Source: a virus. Taken from it: a DNA stretch of 25,825 bases. Of the stretch, positions 1 to 9,482 are shown one piece after another (the stretch's first letter is position 1; every line of letters begins with the position of its first letter). The stretch is taken from IMG/VR virus record IMGVR_UViG_3300026253_000007, positions 1 to 25,825 of that record. One strand, written 5' to 3'. The translations under genes were made by a program, and so were the position numbers. The notes under the pieces were generated by a model, which had not been told where the DNA came from, did no database searches, and was given only the letters and a program-made list of their open reading frames with translations.

Positions 1-1
1 C

Positions 2-3000
2 ACCATCAAGCGCATCGATGAAGAGTATGACCAAGCTACCGCTCCAGGGGTCCTGATTACCAAGAAGACCTCGCCGGCCTTGCAGCATGCGATTCTGGTG
101 AACAAGGAATCCCTGTTTGATTCCCGCTCGGACATTCTATCGCTCAAGCTTTCGGCGCTGGCTAAGCTGGCCCGCCATGATACGGCCCGCGTTACTCTGC
201 AGAAGGTCGGCGAAGGATCGTTGAACCTGAAGGGCTATGTGCCGGTTGACTATGAAGGCAAGGAGGTCGCGGCGGACAAGGCGGATGTGATTCGTACCGC
301 CCGCGCCAACATGAACATTGTCGGGGCCCGCTATGCCAAGCGCGGCTTCAGGACCCGCCAGGCGGCTGAGGACTTCATCAAACAGCACCCGTCGGTCTTT
401 GCCGATCTGTTCTGGCCGGATGCCGATGGCAAGCCGACTGATCAAATCATGGTGCATGAACTGGAACAGGAAGCCGGGGGCCGCTGGACGGTGCCGGGTG
501 ACCTGATCGAAGAAACCCGCATTCCGTCAGGGGCTTATGCTTCGCACGGCTTTGTGCGGCTGATGGACCCGGCTTCGAAAGGCTTCCGCAAAAACAATAT
601 CTCGATTACGCCGGAAGGGATCCGCATTGCCAAGGGCGAGGACTTCGATGGTGACAAAGGCTTTGCGCTGCTGTTCAACAAGGTGGTCGATACCCGCATC
701 CTGGATGGGCGCTATGTGATCGAGGTCGGAGCCAACGGTCGCAAGAAGCTGATCGATACCGGCAAGGGCCAGTACAATCTGGCACATGCGTTCTTTGATC
801 CGAGCCAGGCGCAGGAACCCGGCCGCGAACTGCTGGACACCTTCCTTGGTATTGGTCCGGCGGAAGAGGGCTACCTCGAATCCATGAACCGAGCCCTGAG
901 CCTCGACCACATGGCCTGGATCCATCCGAGTAATTATCACCTCTACAATGTCTACGGCGATATTCCCAAGGGGGCCTTTGACCAGGAGCTAGTCGATGAG
1001 TTGCGCATTCAGCACCCGCTGCTAAAGGAAATCAACCTGAGTACGCCGCGCGGCATTGCAGCGGTGACCAGTATTTACCGGGTTCGCGCTAAAGCAATCG
1101 GGGCGCTGGCTTCCAACAACTCGATGTATTCGCTACTGGCTTCGGCTGGGCAATCGCTGACCCTGAATCCAGAGATCGGCTTTTCCATTACGATCAAACC
1201 CAAGGCCGTCAAGGCCGTCCAGAAAGCCTATGCCGCCTTCCGGGTAGAAATCAAAACCCACCCATCGATCGCGGGTCATTACTTAGCCGAAATCTTCCTG
1301 CCGCTGGCCGGCAGTGAAGTACAGGGCATGCAGATACCCGAAGCCTTTGACTTCAAAGCCTATGGTCCGGTTAAGCGCCTGATTGATACGATGCTCAACA
1401 TTGCATTGGATGACGGCAAGGATCCGCGCCTGGCTTTCATGAACCTCAATGCTAACACCAGTGGCATCGCAACCATGTTGTTGATGGGTAACATCAAGGC
1501 CACTTCGATTCCGGCCAACAATGCCGAGATCAAACCTGGCAATCAGGCCTACGAGGAAGCGCTGCAGGTGCTTCAGTTCCTGAACAGCGAGAGCATGCTG
1601 AAATATGCCGAGCTCAAGGAGGACGATAAGGGTTTCCCGGCACCCCTGCTGCGGGAAATCAACAAGATAGACCCTGGAGGAGCGGCGGTTTTCATTACGG
1701 CGCTTGATATCGCACATGGCCGGATTCGCAGCATTGCAAAACTATTTGATGCAACCGACCGTTCGATCGACGGACTGACCGGCGTCATGAAGCTGATTGC
1801 AGCGCGGCTTGATCTTGAGACCGGCCTCAATGGGGTCTTCAATATTGAACAGATCAACCAGGCCTTTTCCTCCAAGGATGGCAAGAACTGGGGCAGCCCG
1901 ATCATGGAAGTGGCGGACGCGGTTTACCAGAAAGCGATGGAAGCCCTGCTGGATACCCCATATGGCCAGGTAATGCAGACGGTACTGACTGAGCAATTCG
2001 GTGATATGCAATTGGCCCTGACCGATGAGGCGGTGCGCAAGCAACTGACGAAGGCCGAACACGGCATGCGCAAGGGCATAGCAATCTCGGCCATTCGCGG
2101 CGAGCGAGTCACAGCTGACTATATCCGGGCACAGGTAGCACGGGTGATTGAAATGATCGGCAGTAGCGAGTTCAAGGAGAACCGCCTGATCAACCAGCTG
2201 ATAGTACGGCCCGCCAAAGGGAAGCGGCCGTCAGCCCCCAGCTTGTCGGTACTCTTTTCCAGCCGTGATCTGACGCAAGAGGACATCACACTGCGCCAAG
2301 AAGCCTTCGAATCGCTGAGTGAGACAGACCAGGAAGCGTTGGCGGTGGCGGCGTATGCCCTTTACGGTACCGGTACCTCCAACTGGAATGGTAGCTGGGC
2401 TGGCTTTATCTCAGACCGCTATTCCAAGAAACTCAATGGCCGCATGAAGATCGGCGTCCAAAGCATTGCCAGCTGGAATGAGTTCCAGCAAGTCAGCGAG
2501 GATCTGCTCAGCTTCAACCAGCAACCGGGTGCCAGCAAAGAAACGAAACCCGAAGCGACCGAGGAGCATGTGCTGCTTCCGGCCGGCAAACGCGAGAATG
2601 ACGTACACAGGATCGATGCCAAGACCGCACCCGCAGTTGAGACAAAAGGATGGGCAAGGCATTCCGAGAATGGCTACGAAGTATCGTCAAAAGGCGACAG
2701 ACGTTTCAGTGCCATGTACGCCAAGCTTTCCGATGGCCGCACTATCGAGCAAGCCTACCAGGAAGCCAAGGGGTCGGGTAAAGGACAGCCGGCCACCGCT
2801 CCGAATTTTGATTACTGGGGAACCTATCTTAATCTTTGGAAGCAATGGGCCAAAGAGAATCCCAAGCTCATTGAGATCCTCCGCAAGGAATCTGCAGGCA
2901 AGGTTCTCACCGATCGTTTTGCTAATACGGAAAACAATCAGGCCAGAGCACTTGCAACCATCCTCGAGATCGATGCCAAGACCGCACCCGCAGCGATACA

Positions 3001-6000
3001 GTATAAAGGGGGGTTCGACGGAGCAGGAAAAGGATCTCCCACGGGTGATGGAAAAGACAAAGCAATGCGGGCGGTTGCCGACTCCGCCATTGTTGAGCTT
3101 TCTTCCAGCTATCGAGCCTCTTCAAGCAAGACCACAAAGGAAGAGCTTGGTGATCCTGACGAGAATAGTCGAATCGTTATGTTGGCAAGAAATGGAACCC
3201 TTAACGGCAAGCCGCTTCGCGATGAAACGAAAGGGCTGATTAAGGATCTCGTAGAAAACCTGCCGCACATCGAGTTTATTACGGGCGATATGCCCAGCGT
3301 TGATACCGCCTTTATGGATTACCTTGATGAACTTGGAAAGGGCTATACGATTTATCACACAGGCCAGGACAGCCGTGTTAAGCGCGTAGTAAAGGGTGAC
3401 AGCCAGGCATCCCCGCAAAAAGCGCCTGAGAAGGCCGTGAAGAAGGCTTCACCGCAAGAGGCAATGAATATACTGCGTGAGCTGTCAGACGTTTCAGCGC
3501 ATTCCTACAAGGGTATTTCTTATGGACTCGATTCGGGCCTGAAAGACAAGGACGGCAATCCGGTCGCGGCCCGCTATTACCGCAAGACCAACAAGATGGC
3601 TTTGAATATTCCAGCCATTGCGCAGAAGTTTAACGAACAAGCCTGGACCAAGGCCCGCACCGAAGGCGTAACGCCGCTGCCGGTCGACACCTTCCAGACC
3701 ATTGGCCAATGGACCGCCTTTGTCCTGGAGCATGAGTATCAGCATTCGCTCAGCGAACGGCGCGAAGGCGAGACCGACGGCCAGTATGAAGACCGCATGA
3801 ACCAGGCGGCGCTCAAGAACCTCGGACTAGATAGCCAAATAACCTATAGCGTAGCATCGCTCGGCGCAGCCACTGTCAATATTAGCAAGGCCGGCCAAGC
3901 TACCGCGATGGAGGCAAAAGGGGAAAGCAAGCGTGAGATCTGGCATCAAACCGGATTCTGGCGCGGACACGAAAACAAGTGGCGCTTCGAGGTGGATGAC
4001 TATGGAATGCGGCTCAAGCTCAAGCGCGGCCAACAGCTGGGCGACCTGCTTGCCGGAAAATCAAGCAGTGATCCAGAGGTTCCGGGCACCGTGTTCCCGA
4101 AGCTGTCCGAGATTATTAAACATAAGAAGCTCTTTATCGCCTATCCGCAGCTCAAGGATATCGTTGTATATCCGATAGATTCGGAGCCGGACACCATGGG
4201 CCAGTGGAATCCAGTTGAAAACAAGATCGGCATCAATATCCACCTGGCCAACGGTCAGCCGGAACTGACTCTGATTCACGAAATACAGCACGCCATTCAG
4301 ACCATCGAAGGCATGAGTCCAGGTTCCAATCCGGACCACGAGGGAAAGCGAAGGAGAACGGCCGCAATCAGCTATGTGGACTTCATCGATGCTTATATTG
4401 AACTCATGGCCTTTAATGGCGAAGGGCTGCCCGCCGATCTAACCATCGGGGAGGTCGAAACAATCCGCCGCGAGGAACGCGACAGGCTGCCCGCAGATAT
4501 CCAGACCGCCTATGCCAAGCGCGTGAAGTATATCAAGAAGATTAGCAGCGTTAGCATTGGGAGCGAGTTTGCTCAAGTAGGGAAGTGGGCGTTTCGCGAC
4601 TATGTCATGAGTGAAGGCGAGATCGAGGCCCGCGTTACCTCCGCACGACTAAAGTTATCCGGACGGGATCGTCGTTTATTTGCTCCATGGGAAACCGAGG
4701 AAGAAATACTGCGCGAAGCCGGGCTGGTTAAGCCGGGGCAGACGGTGGAAGAGGCCTTGGGCAAATACAAATACGACCTCATGCCGCCGGTCACGAGCTT
4801 CTCGGCTCAGCTCCTGCCTGCCTTAGCATCGATTGAATCTGCTCAGTTGCCGCTTTTGACGCCTTCCTTGCGTCGTGCACTTGCCGGTTCGCAAACCTTG
4901 CCTGATGCCCTGCTCCAGCGCTTGATCAAATACGGTGCTAAGATACAGGGCGACGGTGATGCCGTTCATTACAGCACCATTTACGAAGCTTTGCGGGGCG
5001 AGGATCGCCGACAGCAGTCGTACCATCCGTTGCCTAAGCGTTCCGGCGAAGAGGGGCGGGCTGCCAAACGAACGGTGACCGAGGTGGGCAAAGCCCGGTT
5101 CAAGCTTCCGCAGCTGGCGGAGCTGCCAGGGGATGTGCAGACTTCGGTCGTCCTGAACCACAGCTTTATCAAGAAGCCGGTGCTGGATCTGATCAATGCC
5201 CAAAACTTTGCCGACGCTTCCGCTCAGCTGTTGCTCATAAAAGAAGACTGGGCAGATGCGCTGGCGGACAACTTGATCCAGCATGTGGCTTTGCGCGAAA
5301 CCGCTTCAGCCATGCAAAAGGATCAGGCCCCCTCGGTCTTCCTGAAGACCACCAGTACCCAGGGACTCAACCGGCTCGGCTTGTATGCCTACATTGCTGA
5401 AGCCGATCTCGACATACAGTTAACCGAGACCTCGGTTACGGTGCAGCAGCTGATGTCCGCTTCGGCAGCGGTGCAGTTCCGGGCTTTGAAGGAACTCGAT
5501 CAACACGGCAATCACCCGCTGACTTCGCAGGCTCGCAAATTGATCCGCATTACCAACGGGGTCCCGACCAAGCATGATTTGCAGACCGGATCCAAGATCG
5601 AAGCGCCCGAAGCCACCCAGATCAGTTACTCGGTAGCGCTGTTGCACGAGGTTGATCAAATCCCGCCAAACATCGGAACCGAAGCCATGCATCGCGAGCT
5701 CAAGTCCGCCAGCCGTGGCAGCCGCGATATCATTCATCAAGGCAACACCCGCAAGAACAAGTTGCTGCGAATGACCGCTGGTGCAAACTTTTACAGCGAG
5801 GATGGTGAAAAGAAGATCCGCACTACGTTGGCCGGCCGCAATGCCGGCAAGAAATTCCGGACCGTCTTGACCTACTTAGTCGAACTGTATCCGGACGGGG
5901 TCACCGATAGCAGCTGGCGATTCCAGCAGATTGCCACGCACCCCGATCACCTGATTAAGCTGTCGGAGCGCGCCAAGGACGGCAGTCGCTTTGCGTTCTC

Positions 6001-8476
6001 GGATGACGCCCCGACGCTCGGTCAGCTGGCCGATGAATATTCTAAATGGCAACGCGAAGCCAAGGCCGGCCACCTGTTCTCGGTGGCGAATATGAATGAG
6101 GCCATCTTGGCGACCCGCGAGCTGCTGAGCGAACAGCGCGAGGCGCTCAACCAGATGGCCTCCACCATTGACCCGGAATGGATCAAGGAGTGGACCGACA
6201 GCGGCTACATCTCGCATCATTATCCGAAGGAACAGCTCGAGCAGTTGTTCGGGACCCTGTCCGAGACCGCCCGCCAGGAAAAGAAACGCTCGTTCAAGAC
6301 CTATATCGAAGCTTCCTTGGTGTCAGGACTGGTACCCCAGAATCCGGATGCGGCCTGGATCTTGGAGCGCTATGTGCATGACACGGCCCGAGTCGCGCGG
6401 GACCGGGTTAGCACTTCCATGATGGCCCTAACCTTGGACGAAGACCTGATGCCAAACATGCTGTTTGAGGGCATGGAGGAACTGGGGATCATTACCGATA
6501 GCGTAGCTGGCAGGCTGGCAGACCATCTGGAGACAGCACTGGGTTATCTGGACCCTAAGTTCAGCTTTAAGACTAAGCGCGTTCAGAGCGGCTTTGCGCG
6601 ACTGAATGGCATGCTCGGTGAAATCAACCTGAAGGACTATGGCTACGTTCAGATCCCGACGGAGTACAAGAGTATCAAGACCGCCTGGGTTAAGGAAGGT
6701 ACTGCCCACGCACTGGCCAAGCATATCTTCGGTGATCAAAAGGAGTTCGAGCACAAGTGGGCGAAGAAAGCCTTCGACCGGGTACTGGCCTTCAACCACG
6801 CAACCAAGTCAGCGGCGATTTATATGTCGGCCTTTCACCCGATCGCGCTGGTCGAATCCTTCATTGCGATTGATGGCCTGGCCGGACTCGACGGTAAGGG
6901 CAACCTACTCCTGCATCCAATCCGGACCTACCGCGCGTTGCGCAAGGAATACCGCAATTCGATCATGGATCCGAAGTATGGCCAAGAGTGGGTCGGCGCG
7001 GGACTTAGCTACGATATCGGGCGGGCCCCGGATCTGGAATACGTCAAGGAACGCGAAGCGATGCTAAGGTTCTCGAGCCGGCTGATCAACAACGGCGGCC
7101 TGAGCCGGGCGATCGGCGTTCCGATGAAGGCCTTTGCCGGCTTCAAGCAACACACCGATGCCATCCTGTGGGAGAAGATGCTGCCGTCGATGAAGCTCTA
7201 CTCAGCCAACCGCCTGATGACCGCTGAACTAACTCGCGCGGCTGATGCCAACGAAGAAATCAACGAGAAGGAACTGCGCGAAAAGATCAGCGTCTATGTC
7301 AATGATGCCTTTGGCGGCCAGGAATGGGAGCAGTATGTCTGGGCTAATCCGCGCACCCGCAAGTGGTTGCACATGCTGTGGTTCGCACCGGACTGGACCC
7401 TGAGTGCCCTGAATATTTCGGGCCTGACCCATATGCCGGGCTTGAACAAGATTATCAAGTCACCCAAGAGCAAGCTGCATGCCCGCAATCGCATGGATCA
7501 ATACTGGCCGGCCTTTATGATGATCGTGCTGACGGCCATTCCGAACATGCTGCAGGCGACGTTCTATAGCCTGGCCAAGGCGCTCGGCGAGGACGACGAA
7601 GATGACAAGATGTTCTCCTTCCAGAACGAGATACACCATAAGTTCGAAATCGATATCTCGCCGATGATTCGCCTGATGAATCTGGAATACGGCAAGACCA
7701 AGAAGCGGCGGGTGTATATTCGCTTCGGCAAGCAGGCCTACGAAGTCTTCGATGGCTGGCTCGGTGGGCTGGAAGGCTTCCGCGATACGGCGCTCGGCAA
7801 GTCCTCGATTGCAATCAAGGTACTGCAGGAACAGATCTTTAATCAGGTCAAGCCCGGCTGGGATACACCGTGGGCTGACAAGGGTCTGATGGAATCGTTG
7901 TTTCAGGTGGAGGGCAAGCCGTGGGATGGACGCCTTGCCGCGATCGCCAAGAAGTTCATGCCGATGTCGATTACGCCGGTGCTTGATGAGCTCTCGACTC
8001 CCGGCAGCGGTCGGCCGTCAGCCTTCATTGCGCCAGCACGACTGGGCATGAGCCAATTCGCGGCCACGCACGAGGTTGCCAGCGTCATGCGGCTCTATGT
8101 CGAGGGCGGTATACGGGCCGAACTGAACGGCATTCCGAAGAAGCAGACCAACCTATGGAAGCTGGTGCGCGATATCACCCATGCGGCCGAGATCAACGGC
8201 TACGATCCGGAGAGGGTCTTTAGCGAAGGCCTGTCGAAGGCACGCGGCTTTTACTATTCGCAAATGTTCGAGGGGCTCGATAGACAGAACCACACCAAGA
8301 TGGCCAAGGCCGGCGAAGCGTTGTATCTGCTCGAAACGAAGTTCAAGAACCTTGAGAAATCGATGACCGGCCGTATGAGGACACAGGGCCAGAAGCGGCT
8401 GTATCGCGATCAGAAGTTTGACCTGAAGGATGCGTGGTACGAAGGGATGCGCCGTGCGGCCAAGGCCAAGCGTTAG
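2..8476 (+). CDS. Giant polyvalent phage protein with RNAP-like DFDGD motif, two zincin domains and LPD38-like C-terminus (5' partial)
   Basis: The frame is open from base 2, so the true start lies left of the window; at least 2824 residues are present. Residues below count from the TTG at 80. Residues 1-500 carry an RxP segment followed by GEDFDGDK (D188, D190, D192), the metal-binding signature of double-psi-beta-barrel RNA polymerases. Downstream are AKAIGALASNN and MNLNANTSG segments that I recall from the phage DFDID/DFDGD polymerase-like family. Residues 845-971 hold two IDAKTAPA repeats flanking a small module (RFSAMYAKLSDGRTIEQAYQ). A second module follows, with VMLARNG, GDMPSVD and TIYHTG, possibly SLOG/Rossmann-like. 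Two zincin-like motifs are HEYQH (1218-1222) and HEIQH (1400-1404), the latter with a later GEIEAR segment typical of polyvalent metallopeptidases. The last ~900 residues include FAPDWTLSALN and a hydrophobic stretch near 2476, resembling LPD38. The likely role is a virion protein injected with DNA; polymerase activity is inferred, not shown. Confidence 0.85.
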   Translation, partial: TIKRIDEEYDQATAPGVLITKKTSPALQHAILVNKESLFDSRSDILSLKLSALAKLARHDTARVTLQKVGEGSLNLKGYVPVDYEGKEVAADKADVIRTARANMNIVGARYAKRGFRTRQAAEDFIKQHPSVFADLFWPDADGKPTDQIMVHELEQEAGGRWTVPGDLIEETRIPSGAYASHGFVRLMDPASKGFRKNNISITPEGIRIAKGEDFDGDKGFALLFNKVVDTRILDGRYVIEVGANGRKKLIDTGKGQYNLAHAFFDPSQAQEPGRELLDTFLGIGPAEEGYLESMNRALSLDHMAWIHPSNYHLYNVYGDIPKGAFDQELVDELRIQHPLLKEINLSTPRGIAAVTSIYRVRAKAIGALASNNSMYSLLASAGQSLTLNPEIGFSITIKPKAVKAVQKAYAAFRVEIKTHPSIAGHYLAEIFLPLAGSEVQGMQIPEAFDFKAYGPVKRLIDTMLNIALDDGKDPRLAFMNLNANTSGIATMLLMGNIKATSIPANNAEIKPGNQAYEEALQVLQFLNSESMLKYAELKEDDKGFPAPLLREINKIDPGGAAVFITALDIAHGRIRSIAKLFDATDRSIDGLTGVMKLIAARLDLETGLNGVFNIEQINQAFSSKDGKNWGSPIMEVADAVYQKAMEALLDTPYGQVMQTVLTEQFGDMQLALTDEAVRKQLTKAEHGMRKGIAISAIRGERVTADYIRAQVARVIEMIGSSEFKENRLINQLIVRPAKGKRPSAPSLSVLFSSRDLTQEDITLRQEAFESLSETDQEALAVAAYALYGTGTSNWNGSWAGFISDRYSKKLNGRMKIGVQSIASWNEFQQVSEDLLSFNQQPGASKETKPEATEEHVLLPAGKRENDVHRIDAKTAPAVETKGWARHSENGYEVSSKGDRRFSAMYAKLSDGRTIEQAYQEAKGSGKGQPATAPNFDYWGTYLNLWKQWAKENPKLIEILRKESAGKVLTDRFANTENNQARALATILEIDAKTAPAAIQYKGGFDGAGKGSPTGDGKDKAMRAVADSAIVELSSSYRASSSKTTKEELGDPDENSRIVMLARNGTLNGKPLRDETKGLIKDLVENLPHIEFITGDMPSVDTAFMDYLDELGKGYTIYHTGQDSRVKRVVKGDSQASPQKAPEKAVKKASPQEAMNILRELSDVSAHSYKGISYGLDSGLKDKDGNPVAARYYRKTNKMALNIPAIAQKFNEQAWTKARTEGVTPLPVDTFQTIGQWTAFVLEHEYQHSLSERREGETDGQYEDRMNQAALKNLGLDSQITYSVASLGAATVNISKAGQATAMEAKGESKREIWHQTGFWRGHENKWRFEVDDYGMRLKLKRGQQLGDLLAGKSSSDPEVPGTVFPKLSEIIKHKKLFIAYPQLKDIVVYPIDSEPDTMGQWNPVENKIGINIHLANGQPELTLIHEIQHAIQTIEGMSPGSNPDHEGKRRRTAAISYVDFIDAYIELMAFNGEGLPADLTIGEVETIRREERDRLPADIQTAYAKRVKYIKKISSVSIGSEFAQVGKWAFRDYVMSEGEIEARVTSARLKLSGRDRRLFAPWETEEEILREAGLVKPGQTVEEALGKYKYDLMPPVTSFSAQLLPALASIESAQLPLLTPSLRRALAGSQTLPDALLQRLIKYGAKIQGDGDAVHYSTIYEALRGEDRRQQSYHPLPKRSGEEGRAAKRTVTEVGKARFKLPQLAELPGDVQTSVVLNHSFIKKPVLDLINAQNFADASAQLLLIKEDWADALADNLIQHVALRETASAMQKDQAPSVFLKTTSTQGLNRLGLYAYIAEADLDIQLTETSVTVQQLMSASAAVQFRALKELDQHGNHPLTSQARKLIRITNGVPTKHDLQTGSKIEAPEATQISYSVALLHEVDQIPPNIGTEAMHRELKSASRGSRDIIHQGNTRKNKLLRMTAGANFYSEDGEKKIRTTLAGRNAGKKFRTVLTYLVELYPDGVTDSSWRFQQIATHPDHLIKLSERAKDGSRFAFSDDAPTLGQLADEYSKWQREAKAGHLFSVANMNEAILATRELLSEQREALNQMASTIDPEWIKEWTDSGYISHHYPKEQLEQLFGTLSETARQEKKRSFKTYIEASLVSGLVPQNPDAAWILERYVHDTARVARDRVSTSMMALTLDEDLMPNMLFEGMEELGIITDSVAGRLADHLETALGYLDPKFSFKTKRVQSGFARLNGMLGEINLKDYGYVQIPTEYKSIKTAWVKEGTAHALAKHIFGDQKEFEHKWAKKAFDRVLAFNHATKSAAIYMSAFHPIALVESFIAIDGLAGLDGKGNLLLHPIRTYRALRKEYRNSIMDPKYGQEWVGAGLSYDIGRAPDLEYVKEREAMLRFSSRLINNGGLSRAIGVPMKAFAGFKQHTDAILWEKMLPSMKLYSANRLMTAELTRAADANEEINEKELREKISVYVNDAFGGQEWEQYVWANPRTRKWLHMLWFAPDWTLSALNISGLTHMPGLNKIIKSPKSKLHARNRMDQYWPAFMMIVLTAIPNMLQATFYSLAKALGEDDEDDKMFSFQNEIHHKFEIDISPMIRLMNLEYGKTKKRRVYIRFGKQAYEVFDGWLGGLEGFRDTALGKSSIAIKVLQEQIFNQVKPGWDTPWADKGLMESLFQVEGKPWDGRLAAIAKKFMPMSITPVLDELSTPGSGRPSAFIAPARLGMSQFAATHEVASVMRLYVEGGIRAELNGIPKKQTNLWKLVRDITHAAEINGYDPERVFSEGLSKARGFYYSQMFEGLDRQNHTKMAKAGEALYLLETKFKNLEKSMTGRMRTQGQKRLYRDQKFDLKDAWYEGMRRAAKAKR
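2611..2993 (+). repeat. 26-bp exact direct repeat bounding a module inside the megaprotein gene
   Basis: The 26 bases at 2611-2636 recur exactly at 2968-2993, 357 bp (119 codons) downstream and in the same frame. Both encode IDAKTAPA. They bracket one compact module (residues 853-963); a second unrelated module follows the second copy. This looks like a linker duplicated when a domain cassette was gained by recombination. By eye, the DNA from about 2640 to 3400 is more AT-rich than its flanks, which fits acquired modules. Confidence 0.9.
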
Positions 8477-8484
8477 GTCGGGGT

Positions 8485-8514
8485 AAAAAAAAGGAAGGGC
8501 CCGAAGGCCCCTCC
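8485..8514 (-). terminator. Rho-independent terminator of the leftward gene block
   Basis: Arms GGAAGGGCC (8493-8501) and GGCCCCTCC (8506-8514) enclose a 4-base loop. Read leftwards, the hairpin has a TTCG tetraloop and one G-U pair, and runs straight into eight T (8485-8492). It lies just after the stop at 8520 of the last leftward gene. Read rightwards it follows the megaprotein stop and has a short T-run (TGCTTTT), so it may work in both directions where the two units converge. Confidence 0.85.
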
Positions 8515-8519
8515 TGCTT

Positions 8520-8999
8520 TTACTTCTTGGTCAGTCCTATCTTGCGGCACAGGGCTTGGCTGATATAGGCGGTGCGCTCCTCGGCTTCCTCGAAGTGTCC
8601 TTTCAGTAGCTCGGGCGGTTCCAGGAAATAAACCGTGCCGGTCGGTACACCGGGCTGGCCGTCTTCGGTTTCTACCAAGGCGATCTTGGTATCCCCCAGC
8701 CGCTTGATGCAATCAACGCACCAACCAATGCCGCTCTTGACTGGTTCACCCGGCTTGAGCTCAAGCATAGTGAATGACTCCGTATCCTGCGCACAGCTGT
8801 TGCATTTATAGATACCTTGCTCGCTCTTCTCGGGTTCGCCGTAATGCACAAAGCCGCAAGCTGGGCAGATATACTTATAGTTCTGCATCCCCATTGGCAC
8901 CATGCCGAGCGTGTATTCCGTATTGCAAATACCGCAAAGTTCCAAGGCCTTGCGTAGGTTAATGCCCAGTTTCGGATGCGGTGGTATTTCTTCAGCCAT
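8520..8999 (-). CDS. Zinc-ribbon protein with four CxxC motifs, unknown function
   Basis: A 159-residue protein. I chose the ATG at 8999 because GGGGAG stands seven bases upstream; a longer reading from 9068 lacks such a site. It carries CGIC and CPAC in the N-terminal half, then CNSC and CVDC, enough for two zinc ribbons. The C-terminal third is basic and ends in KK. This is the last gene of the leftward block, directly before the terminator. Zinc ribbons in phage proteins often bind nucleic acid or RNA polymerase, but no specific family is recognised, so a DNA/RNA-binding or regulatory role is only a guess. Confidence 0.8.
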   Translation of the reverse strand: MAEEIPPHPKLGINLRKALELCGICNTEYTLGMVPMGMQNYKYICPACGFVHYGEPEKSEQGIYKCNSCAQDTESFTMLELKPGEPVKSGIGWCVDCIKRLGDTKIALVETEDGQPGVPTGTVYFLEPPELLKGHFEEAEERTAYISQALCRKIGLTKK

Positions 9000-9100
9000 T
9001 GTGTTCTCCCCATAGCCAGCCATGTAGCGTTTCGCAGGTTCGTTCAAACCATCTGAGCCGCATGGCAATGATGTTGATTGATGCCGTCCATTCCATGGAA

Positions 9101-9481
9101 CTATTTCGAAGCATCGGGATCATAGTGCAGCTCCCAGTTTTGATTGTATTCGCGCTCGGTAACCTCGATCAGCTCATAGCCGTGCCGCCGGTTATCGGCC
9201 AGTCCATCAATCATACGTCGTGCTGTGCTCCGGTTGACGCCCATCTTGTCGGCCGCCATGCGGAGTGACGCATAATAGATGACCCGCTTCAGCCGCAAGC
9301 CAATCGATTTGCAGCGACGGTAACTGTGCACCCGCATCTGCGGGCGATCATAGCGCTTGACCTTGGCCAGACTCACTTCGCCGTTCTTGCCCATCACCAG
9401 ATGGCGGCAATCGATGCACAGCTTACCGGGATGCAGCATCAGCGTTTTAGCTCCGCAGCTTGAACATAGTAGATTGGGCAT
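9101..9481 (-). CDS. Small zinc-ribbon plus helix-turn-helix protein, probable DNA-binding regulator
   Basis: A 126-residue protein. The ATG at 9481 is preferred because GAGG lies five bases upstream; an ATG at 9502 would add seven residues without an obvious site. Near the N-terminus CSSC and CIDC form a zinc ribbon. Around residues 75-100 the segment LRMAADKMGVNRSTARRMID has the pattern of a helix-turn-helix, as in resolvase or sigma-like recognition helices. The middle is very basic (RRCKSIGLRLKR). It follows a PD-(D/E)XK-like gene with one base between stop and start. A transcriptional regulator or DNA-binding accessory protein is the best guess; no exact family is identified. Confidence 0.8.
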   Translation of the reverse strand: MPNLLCSSCGAKTLMLHPGKLCIDCRHLVMGKNGEVSLAKVKRYDRPQMRVHSYRRCKSIGLRLKRVIYYASLRMAADKMGVNRSTARRMIDGLADNRRHGYELIEVTEREYNQNWELHYDPDASK

Positions 9482-9482
9482 C

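Noticed and set aside
2640-3400. Insertion sequence inside the megaprotein gene
   Set aside because: No transposase, terminal inverted repeats or frame disruption; the 26-bp repeat is better explained by domain exchange.
8992-9096. 34-codon leftward frame from ATG 9096
   Set aside because: No ribosome binding site and no protein-like pattern; it only overlaps the start of the next gene.
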